DNA of 46,316 nucleotides from Olavius algarvensis associated proteobacterium Delta 3. GTDB taxonomy: Bacteria; Desulfobacterota; Desulfobacteria; Desulfobacterales; CAFBRK01. The stretch covers positions 1 to 46,316 of the forward strand of contig CAFBRK010000271.1 in NCBI GenBank assembly GCA_903231505.1, read 5' to 3'. A program made the translations under genes and the position numbers. Under the pieces are notes generated by a model, which searched no databases, was not told the DNA's origin, and was given only the letters and a program-made list of their open reading frames with translations. Below are positions 39,896 through 46,316 of this stretch, piece after piece; the stretch's first letter is position 1; each line of letters starts with the position of its first letter.

Positions 39896-41391
39896 TGAAC
39901 AGAAGCAACTACGATGTCAATGACACGCCGATCTTCCAGGTGCTGACCGAAGATCAAATCGAGGCCATCTACTACGCCGCGCTGCGTGTATTGTATGAAA
40001 CCGGGGTCCGCGTATACGACAAAGAAGGCGTGGATGTCGCCCACGCCGGCGGCGCCATTGTCGAAGAGACGACCGAACAGAGCAGTCTTGTAAAGATTCC
40101 CCATTACATGGTCGATAAGGCCCGGGCCACGGTACCCAGCAAAGTGGTCGTGACCGGACCGGACCGCCAATACCGAATGGAGCTTTTCAAGAACCAGATC
40201 TACTACGGCGGGGGGTCGGATACCCCCTATACCCTCGATCCTTACACCGGCGAGCGACGCCGCAGTACCTACCAGGATGTTAAAAACTGCGCACGGATCG
40301 CCCAGGCCCTGCCCAATTACGACTTCCACATGTCGTTGGGCATCACCCAGGACACGGCGGTGGGCACCTACGATCGATGGCAGTACCTGGCCATGCTGGA
40401 AAGCACCAGCAAGCCGATTAACATTACGGCCGTCGACATCGAAGGGGTCCGCGACCAGCTGGAGATGGCCTACATCCGGGTGGGCGGAAAGGAAGAGTGG
40501 CGTAAGGGGCCCATTTTTTCCCTATACATCGAACCGGTATCGCCGCTGAGCCATTCCGAGGAAGTGATTCAGAAACTGCTGTTCTGCTGTGACAACGATA
40601 TCCCCTTTGTCTACACGCCCTGTCCCCTGGCCGGCGCCACAGCGCCCTGTACCCTGGCCGGACTCCTGGTCCAGGCCCTGGCCGAAAGTCTCTTCGGCAT
40701 CGTCCTGAGCCAGTTGCGCAAACCCGGCGCACAGCTGATCATCGGCGGATTGATGTCCAACATGGACATGTTGAGTACCATTTACAGCTACGGATCCCCG
40801 GAAATGGCACTTCTGAGTGCCGGGTACACCGACATCACCAAGTGGCTGCGGGTACCGGAATACGAAACGGCCGGTTGCTCCGACGCCAAGCTCTTCGATG
40901 AACAGGCGGCCATGGAAGCCGCCATTAACATCGCCACTGCGGGACTTATCGGTGGGAACATGATCCATGATGTCGGATATCTGGATTCCGGCCTGACCAG
41001 CTGCCCCGACCTGATGGTGGCTTCCGATGAAATCATCGACATGGTCAAGCGCATTCTTCGAGGTATCCCGGTGACCCCCGACACCATGGCGCTGGACGTC
41101 CTTGAGGAAGTGGGTCCCGGCGGGCATTTCATGGAACACGACCACACCTATGACCGCTTCAAGACCGAAATATGGCGGCCCAAACTGATCGACCGCCAAA
41201 ACTGGGAGAACTGGACCATGTCCGGCGGGAAGCGCTACGGCGAGCGGGTCCACGAGCGGGTCATCGAGATACTGGAAACCGAGACCGAACCGCTGCTGGA
41301 CGAGGGCATGTTCGCGGAGATGCGCCGCATCTGTGAGCTGGCTGATGCGCGCCACAAAGACGAAGAGCTGGATGTCAAGATGTTTGTGTAG
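39889..41391 (+). CDS. MttB-superfamily methyltransferase 2 (no pyrrolysine codon)
   Basis: This 500-residue member shows 'LTEDQIEAIYYAALRVLYETGVRVYDKEGVDV' and 'CPLAGATAPCTLAGLLVQALAESLFGIVLSQLRKPG'. 'GGLMSNMDMLSTIYSYGSPEMALL', 'AGCSDAKLFDEQAAMEA' and 'DVGYLDSGLTSCPDLM' follow, then 'EVGPGGHFMEHDHTYDRFK'. It has no amber codon. An N-terminal stretch 'YYGGGSDTPYTLDPYTGERR' differs from the other two copies and may reflect a different substrate. AAAAAGGAG precedes ATG 39889. It is translationally coupled to the DUF1638 gene and probably uses corrinoid protein 2. Confidence 0.92.
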   Translation: MLVNRSNYDVNDTPIFQVLTEDQIEAIYYAALRVLYETGVRVYDKEGVDVAHAGGAIVEETTEQSSLVKIPHYMVDKARATVPSKVVVTGPDRQYRMELFKNQIYYGGGSDTPYTLDPYTGERRRSTYQDVKNCARIAQALPNYDFHMSLGITQDTAVGTYDRWQYLAMLESTSKPINITAVDIEGVRDQLEMAYIRVGGKEEWRKGPIFSLYIEPVSPLSHSEEVIQKLLFCCDNDIPFVYTPCPLAGATAPCTLAGLLVQALAESLFGIVLSQLRKPGAQLIIGGLMSNMDMLSTIYSYGSPEMALLSAGYTDITKWLRVPEYETAGCSDAKLFDEQAAMEAAINIATAGLIGGNMIHDVGYLDSGLTSCPDLMVASDEIIDMVKRILRGIPVTPDTMALDVLEEVGPGGHFMEHDHTYDRFKTEIWRPKLIDRQNWENWTMSGGKRYGERVHERVIEILETETEPLLDEGMFAEMRRICELADARHKDEELDVKMFV

Positions 41392-41463
41392 GGATCATCT
41401 CCTGAAGAATGGGTGTTCATTCAGGCAGCATGGATTCATGCTATATTGAACCGGTGCGGTCAT

Positions 41464-41564
41464 AGAGGGTTCAAGGGCTCAAGGATTCAAGGGGTCAAGT
41501 GAAATGCTAAAAGCGATAAATAAAACAATCGACAACAGACACTTGAATCCTTGGACCCTCCTCT
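41464..41564. repeat. CCTTGGACCC-type intergenic element, inverted pair
   Basis: AGAGGGTTCAAGGGCTCAAG and AAGGATTCAAGGGGTCAAGTG (41464-41502) face CACTTGAATCCTTGGACCCT (41540-41559). The centre is AT-rich. The ATG at 41504 lies inside this palindrome, which argues against it as the start of the next gene. Confidence 0.65.
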
Positions 41565-41581
41565 CCGCGGAGTCCATCACG

Positions 41582-43615
41582 TTGAATACGGATCGCCATT
41601 CACGAGGAACGCTCGTCCTGGGTATCGACACCGGTGGCACTTACACCGACGGGGTCCTGCTGGATTACTACTCCCACGAGGTTCTGGCGTCCCACAAGAG
41701 CTTGAGCACCAAGCGCGATTTTTCCATCGGCATCGAGGCCGTCATCCGCGGCATCCAAATAGAAGACCCGACGGCCATCCAGATGGTGTCCGTATCCACG
41801 ACCCTGGCCACAAACGCCATTGCCGAGGGCAAAAGCAAACGGGTGGCCCTGCTGCTGATCGGTTATGATCCGGAGTTGATCGCCTCCTTTGACATGCAGG
41901 GCCGCTTCGGCACGCCGCATTATTACTACTTTGACGGGGGTCATGACCTTTACGGGCGGGAAAAAACGACCCTTGACCTGCCGGGTATCCTGGCGAAAGT
42001 GGGCGAGATAAAAAACGATGTGGACGCCGTGGCCGTATCCGGTTACTTCAGCCCGCTCAACCCGGAGCATGAACACCGGGCATTCGACGCGATTTCCGGT
42101 ATCTGCGATCTTCCCGTGGTGCTGGGCCACCAGCTTTCCACCAAACTCGGCTCCGTCGAACGGGCCACCACGGCCGCACTGAACGCATCCCTGCTGGCGG
42201 TTCTGAAAGAATTCATCATTGCGGTTCGGCGGGCCATGGAACACCGCCGGATTCGGGCACCACTGATGGTGGTCCGTGGTGACGGAACCCTGATGAGCGA
42301 TGAGTTTGCCGCGAAAACACCGGTGGAAACCATCCATTCCGGTCCGGCGGCCAGCGCCATTGGCGGCCGTTTTCTCTCCCACCTCGATCAGGCGCTGGTT
42401 ATCGACATCGGCGGCACGACCACAGACATCGCCCTGGTGGAAAACGGGCATGTCGCCGTCACCGAGGAGGGCGCCACCGTCGCCGACTATAAAACATCGG
42501 TAAAAGCCGCCAACCTGTTCTCCATCGCATTGGGCGGCGACAGCCATATTACACTGGACAGCGAAAACAGGATCCGCATCGGGCCTCAACGGGTGACGCC
42601 CCTTGCCTACCTGGCCGATCAATATCCTCGAATTCGAAGCAACCTGAAAGCCCTTTCCCAGCGGAGCGATGTCCACCTCTCACCGGATTGGCTCGAGCAC
42701 TGGTATCTGCTCCGCGACCCCGTGGGTGCGGATTGGCTGCACACCGAGCAGGAAAGAAAACTGGTCGATTCTCTCGCTGAAGGGCCCCGGCCCCTCCCGG
42801 AGATTCTCACCCATTTGAATTTATACAGCAAAGTGCAGATCGACACCGAAAACCTGATGCGCCGGGAAATCATCGGTACATCCGGGCTTACCCCGACCGA
42901 TTTATTGCATGTGGAGGAGCGTCACAGCGCCTGGGATGCAGGAGCGGCGAAACTGGCAATGGATGTATTCTGCCGTTGTCTGCGTTACGATCCGGCCGAT
43001 TTCCGAGAGCATATCTGGTTGAAGATGACCGAAACTATCGTTCATGCCGTCGTCACCTTTTTAAGCGGCAAGAAGTTGACGCTGTCCTCCCATGCCCGGG
43101 ACACCGACATCGGACAGTGGTTTTTTCGGAACAGCCTATACGACGACCATCCCCAGTTGAAGACATCGTTTCGATTGCAACCGCCCCTGATCGGTATCGG
43201 CGCTCCGGCAGCCATCTTCCTGAACAGCGTGGCCGAAAAACTGCACTGCAAACTGGTGTTGCCGACCCATCATGAGGTGGCCAATGCCGTGGGCGCGGTG
43301 GCCGGCAGTGTCATGATTACCGAGGAAGTTCTGGTGTATCCGCAGGTCTCCGGCGACGGGCTGGAAGTCCTGGGCTACACGGTTCAGACCGGCGATCACC
43401 GGGAGGTTTACGAGGAGGCCGCCGACGCCCTGGCACATGCCCGGGCGATGGCCAGGGAAAGGGCCCTTGGGGGGGCGCTGCGATCCGGTGCCGACAACCC
43501 GCAGGTTATCGTAAAAGAGCATTCCGACGGGCTGGACACGTTCCGTATCCGGGCAAAGGCGGTGGGAAAACCCCGTTTGATGCGATTAGGAGGAAAAGAC
43601 CATGGAGTTGGTTGA
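41582..43615 (+). CDS. Hydantoinase/oxoprolinase-family (HyuA-like) ATPase-fold protein
   Basis: The protein of about 677 residues begins with 'LVLGIDTGGTYTDGVLLDY', the phosphate-1 motif of hydantoinase A/oxoprolinase proteins. 'VSVSTTLATNAIAEGKSKRVALLLIGYD', 'LGSVERATTAALNASL', 'VVRGDGTLMS', 'TIHSGPAASAIGGRF', 'VIDIGGTTTDIALVENG' and 'IGIGAPAAIFL' follow. The family shares the ASKHA fold of actin-like ATPases and often hydrolyses cyclic amides with ATP. The reductive activators of corrinoid proteins also have ASKHA domains, so a repair or activation role here is possible but lacks the expected ferredoxin motif. TTG 41582 (GGAG upstream) is preferred over ATG 41504 inside a repeat. Confidence 0.82.
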   Translation: MNTDRHSRGTLVLGIDTGGTYTDGVLLDYYSHEVLASHKSLSTKRDFSIGIEAVIRGIQIEDPTAIQMVSVSTTLATNAIAEGKSKRVALLLIGYDPELIASFDMQGRFGTPHYYYFDGGHDLYGREKTTLDLPGILAKVGEIKNDVDAVAVSGYFSPLNPEHEHRAFDAISGICDLPVVLGHQLSTKLGSVERATTAALNASLLAVLKEFIIAVRRAMEHRRIRAPLMVVRGDGTLMSDEFAAKTPVETIHSGPAASAIGGRFLSHLDQALVIDIGGTTTDIALVENGHVAVTEEGATVADYKTSVKAANLFSIALGGDSHITLDSENRIRIGPQRVTPLAYLADQYPRIRSNLKALSQRSDVHLSPDWLEHWYLLRDPVGADWLHTEQERKLVDSLAEGPRPLPEILTHLNLYSKVQIDTENLMRREIIGTSGLTPTDLLHVEERHSAWDAGAAKLAMDVFCRCLRYDPADFREHIWLKMTETIVHAVVTFLSGKKLTLSSHARDTDIGQWFFRNSLYDDHPQLKTSFRLQPPLIGIGAPAAIFLNSVAEKLHCKLVLPTHHEVANAVGAVAGSVMITEEVLVYPQVSGDGLEVLGYTVQTGDHREVYEEAADALAHARAMARERALGGALRSGADNPQVIVKEHSDGLDTFRIRAKAVGKPRLMRLGGKDHGVG

Positions 43616-44243
43616 CGTCGATACCCAACACGCCTATGATCGGATACGCGAAGCCATCATCACATTGGAACTGGGCCCCGGAACGCTGGTCAACGAACAA
43701 GAACTGGCTGAAAACCTGCGGATGGGCGCTGTGCCTGTTCGGGAAGCGCTCAAATTGCTCGCCCACGATGAACTGATCGTCATTACACCCCGCCATGGTC
43801 TTTACGTGGCCGACATCAGTCTACCGGATCTGGAGCAGATCAGTGAAGTGCGATTCACTCTGGAACCGCTCTGTGCCGGTCTTGCCGCCCAGCGTGCCAC
43901 CGCGGATGATCTGATGGTTCTCGAGGCCCTGCGCAAAGAACAGGCGGCCACGGCGCCCGGTGACAACCGGCGCTTGCTGGACGTGGATCATAAATTTCAT
44001 CAGGCGATCGTGCGGGCGGCCAAGAACAAATACCTGATCCGAATCCTGGAGCATTTCTTCGGTCTTTCCCAACGCCTCTGGTACATGGCCCTGCCCCGGC
44101 TCGACATGCTGCCGACCTCCGTTGCCGAGCATCTGAGCATGGTGGAGGCGATCAAACACCGGGATGAGGAACGCGCGCGCCGCATCATGCACGACCATGT
44201 CAAGGCATTTTACGATCAAGTCCGGGACATTTTGAATCCTTGA
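43602..44243 (+). CDS. GntR-family (FCD) transcriptional regulator
   Basis: The 213-residue regulator has a GntR winged helix ('HAYDRIREAIITLELGPGTLVNEQELAENLRMGAVPVREALKLLAHDELI') and an FCD domain ('EQISEVRFTLEPLCAGLAAQRA', 'DHKFHQAIVRAAKNKYLIRIL', 'EHLSMVEAIKHRDEERARRIMHDHV') with the usual Asp/His metal ligands. GGAGG precedes ATG 43602, and the start overlaps the end of the HyuA-like gene by 14 nt, so the two are co-transcribed. It probably regulates the third MttB gene or the whole island. Confidence 0.9.
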   Translation: MELVDVDTQHAYDRIREAIITLELGPGTLVNEQELAENLRMGAVPVREALKLLAHDELIVITPRHGLYVADISLPDLEQISEVRFTLEPLCAGLAAQRATADDLMVLEALRKEQAATAPGDNRRLLDVDHKFHQAIVRAAKNKYLIRILEHFFGLSQRLWYMALPRLDMLPTSVAEHLSMVEAIKHRDEERARRIMHDHVKAFYDQVRDILNP

Positions 44244-44463
44244 GAAAACAATTGCACGCCGACCGGTTCGGGTATTCATTTTCTGCTCTGAACCGTGCTA
44301 TAGATCCGTTGCACACGAACATGCCGGGCCATGTTCGTGATAAGCGGAAGTCATAGCTCCGGCGCCGGCACCGTTCCGGTGTAACGCAGGGACTCCATGG
44401 CGGTCCGGGAGCAACGCGGGATTCACGCCATGGGACGTCATGGGACGCAGGGAGGGCGACACA

Positions 44464-45894
44464 ATGATAGATCGTTTAGAGCCGAAGTTGAAGCCGAGAC
44501 TCAATGTGCTCCAGCCGGAAGATGTCGAGGAAGTCTACTCGGCAGCCATGGAAGTGCTGGAGCGCACCGGTATGAAGATCAGCCATCCCAGGGTCCTCGA
44601 GTTGTTGGACGGCGCCGGTGCGCGGGTGGATACCGGTGTGGTGCGCATCCCGGACTGGATGGTGAAAGACGCCCTGCGCAAGGCCCCGTCACGCATCGTG
44701 CTGGGCAACCGCAGGGGTGAGCGTTCGGTGAAACTGGAACGCAACAGAAGCTGGTTCGGGGCAAGCCTGGACTGTATCGACTACCTCGAACCCTTCACCC
44801 GGGAGCGTCGGAAGTTCCTGCTCGAGGACTGTCGCATCACGGCAACATTGCTCGATGCGCTGCCCAACTATACCTGGGGGATGACGTTCGGCATGGCAGA
44901 CAATGTGCCCCCTGAGTTTGCCGACCGGATGGTGCTGAAGGAAGCGATGTCCCACAGCGAAAAACCCATGGTGTTCTGCTGCCAGGACATTGAAAGCCTC
45001 AAGCAGATTTATGAAATGGCGATGATCATCGCCGGCGGGGAAAACCAGTTTCTGAACGCCCCGACCATCGTCATGCTGGTCGATCCGATTTCTCCCCTGA
45101 CGTTGGCCGATGAAAGCCTGGAAAAGTTGATGTTTTGCGCCGAAAAACGGATCCCCCAGATTTGCTACGGGGCGCCCCAGGCCGGCAGCACCGGCCCGGC
45201 CTCGTTCGCCGGGGCGGTCGTACAGGGGACGGCCGAATCCCTCAGCGGCCTGGTGATTACCCAGCTGGTGCGCAAGGGGGCCCCCTTTATCTACGGCGCA
45301 TTTGCCACCGTCATGGACATGCGTACAACCATTTTCTCCTACGGCGCGCCGGAAATGATTCTAATGGGCGCCGCCCTGGCCCAGATGGCCCAATACATCA
45401 GGCTGCCCTACTTTGGCACCGCCGGGTGTTCGGACGCCAAACTGCCGGATTCCCAGGCGGCCGCCGAAGCCACGCTCTCGTGCCAATCGGCGGCGCTCAG
45501 CGGTGCGAATCTGATTCACGACTGCGGATTGCTCGACCACGGATGTCTGGCCTCTCCGGCCTATATGGTTCTGGTCAACGAGGTGCTCCACATGATCAAC
45601 CAGTTTGTCCGCGGAATCCAGGTCGATGAGGACACATTGGCGGTTGATGTGATTCACCGTGTCGGCCCGGGCGGTCATTTTATGGAACAGGAGCATACGC
45701 TGCAGTATTTCCGGCAGGTCTGGTATTCCAGCCTGTTCGATCGGTCCAACTATGAATCCTGGCTCGAGCAGGGCGGGCGGCGGTTTCAGGAGCGCCTGCG
45801 GGAACAGACGCTTCAGATAATGGAACACCGGCCGAACCCGCTTCCCGAAGAAGTGGCAACCGAACTCGAAAAGCTGGCCAAACACTGGAAATAG
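44464..45894 (+). CDS. MttB-superfamily methyltransferase 3 (no pyrrolysine codon)
   Basis: This 476-residue member begins MIDRLEPKLKPRLNVLQPED and shows 'EEVYSAAMEVLERTGMKISHPRVLELLDGAGARVD', 'APQAGSTGPASFAGAVVQGTAESLSGLVITQL' and 'GAFATVMDMRTTIFSYGAPEMILM'. 'AGCSDAKLPDSQAAAEA', 'DCGLLDHGCLASPAYM' and 'RVGPGGHFMEQEHTLQYF' follow. There is no internal TAG. GGGAGG precedes ATG 44464. It follows a GntR gene by 220 nt (44244-44463, no gene seen), so it may be a separate transcription unit. No corrinoid protein lies next to it, so it must use one of the two upstream or one elsewhere. Confidence 0.92.
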   Translation: MIDRLEPKLKPRLNVLQPEDVEEVYSAAMEVLERTGMKISHPRVLELLDGAGARVDTGVVRIPDWMVKDALRKAPSRIVLGNRRGERSVKLERNRSWFGASLDCIDYLEPFTRERRKFLLEDCRITATLLDALPNYTWGMTFGMADNVPPEFADRMVLKEAMSHSEKPMVFCCQDIESLKQIYEMAMIIAGGENQFLNAPTIVMLVDPISPLTLADESLEKLMFCAEKRIPQICYGAPQAGSTGPASFAGAVVQGTAESLSGLVITQLVRKGAPFIYGAFATVMDMRTTIFSYGAPEMILMGAALAQMAQYIRLPYFGTAGCSDAKLPDSQAAAEATLSCQSAALSGANLIHDCGLLDHGCLASPAYMVLVNEVLHMINQFVRGIQVDEDTLAVDVIHRVGPGGHFMEQEHTLQYFRQVWYSSLFDRSNYESWLEQGGRRFQERLREQTLQIMEHRPNPLPEEVATELEKLAKHWK

Positions 45895-45934
45895 ACAGAT
45901 AACCGGCAATGAAGCGTCCCGCACCCCCGCTGAT

Positions 45935-45966
45935 CAACCCGGACATTGCATGATGTCTTTTCAGGT
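45935..45966 (+). repeat. Palindromic element family A, end fragment
   Basis: About 30 bp (from CAACCCGGACATTGCATGAT through CTTTTCAGG) match the left end of the family A copies. The rest of the element is absent. Confidence 0.55.
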
Positions 45967-45980
45967 TGCCGGGGCTCTTT

Positions 45981-46009
45981 CCCCGAATCCCCCTCTCAGG
46001 GATTCGGGG
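45981..46009. terminator. Strong hairpin downstream of the third MttB gene
   Basis: CCCCGAATCCC (45981-45991) and GGGATTCGGGG (45999-46009) form a perfect 11-bp stem with a 7-nt loop, 87 nt after the stop codon of the MttB gene. No T tract follows, so it may stop transcription only weakly or be another repeat. Confidence 0.4.
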
Positions 46010-46110
46010 GCAATTACAGTTCCTTTGCGCCCTCTGCGCTTCTGTGGTCATCGTTTCCCATATTTCTGTAAACGGAACGTATTTAGGACAACCACTATAA
46101 CCGTTTAACG

Positions 46111-46316
46111 CTAACCCGAACATTGCATGAAATCTTTTCAGCAGATGTCTGAAAAGAAACGAGATCGATGCCGTAACGTGAATACTGACGCATCGGGCTA
46201 CGAAGCCATGTGTCACGTTGAAAAACGGACGAACGGCCTGAAAAGATTTCACCCTGCGGGCCAAACGGAGACCTCCATGGCCTGCGTTATTCGAGATTCG
46301 CGGTAGTCGGACTACA
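46111..46316 (+). repeat. Palindromic element family A, copy cut by the window end
   Basis: The sequence from CTAACCCGAACATTGCATGA onward matches the copy at 32307-32571 over its whole visible length, with scattered substitutions, and runs off the window edge. The interior blocks TAACGTGAATACTGACGCATC and GGCCTGAAAAGATTTCACCC are shared almost exactly. Confidence 0.85.

Noticed and set aside
41600..42676. Minus-strand open frame of 358 codons
   Set aside because: It is antisense to the HyuA-like gene, whose motifs are clear. GC-rich codon bias opens the opposite strand.
36988..45894. Pyrrolysine (amber-read-through) MttB genes
   Set aside because: All three MttB frames run uninterrupted from start to TAA or TAG at their natural ends, with no in-frame internal TAG and no pyl genes in the window.

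Overview
The window looks like chromosomal DNA of a strictly anaerobic Desulfobacterota bacterium, probably a Desulfosarcina-like sulfate reducer. This is inferred from gene content: an assimilatory-type siroheme protein typical of sulfate reducers, a tungsten-type aldehyde:ferredoxin oxidoreductase, corrinoid methyltransferases, a sigma-54 regulator and PAS kinases. Intergenic spaces are rich in palindromic elements. No rRNA, tRNA or CRISPR array was recognised.

Left part (1-5030, minus strand): a DUF4242 protein and an iron-sulfur flavoprotein, followed by a FIST sensor overlapping a PAS hybrid histidine kinase.

Centre-left (5049-18080, minus strand) holds the most remarkable feature, a tight run of 14 genes read in one direction. 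From its promoter end the order is: two DUF362 proteins, an Mrp-like ATPase with a His-rich tail, two small unknown helical proteins, a mycofactocin-coupled SDR dehydrogenase, mftA, mftB, mftC, mftF, larE, larB, a shortened larC, and an AOR-family oxidoreductase. It joins two unusual cofactor pathways, mycofactocin (a peptide-derived redox cofactor) and nickel-pincer nucleotide, to candidate redox enzymes. A good sigma-54 promoter (18063-18078) precedes the run, and an NtrC-type activator, a PAS kinase with a degenerate ATPase domain and an iron-containing alcohol dehydrogenase lie just upstream on the same strand. The MftA peptide ends in Gly-Ile-Tyr instead of the usual Gly-Val-Tyr. mftD, mftE and larA are not in the window.

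Middle (22350-34200): a mosaic of housekeeping and accessory genes. These include an NmrA-type oxidoreductase divergent from its HxlR regulator, a PilZ protein, a DHH-CBS protein, a CBM48 protein with glycogen synthase, a methylenetetrahydrofolate reductase-like protein, a small siroheme protein and a YbaK deacylase. They are separated by MITE-like repeats and by two internally deleted gene remnants (CBS and fabI).

Right part (34225-45894): a methyltransferase island. It holds a FadR-type regulator, a pterin-binding methyltransferase (MtgA/AcsE-like), two corrinoid proteins, three MttB-superfamily methyltransferases without an in-frame amber codon, a DUF1638 protein, a hydantoinase/oxoprolinase-type ATPase-fold protein and a second GntR regulator. 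The likely flow is methyl group from a quaternary amine or similar donor to the corrinoid protein, then to tetrahydrofolate, then oxidation through the methyl branch. Substrates cannot be read from the sequence.

Family names come from recognising motifs by eye. No database search was run.
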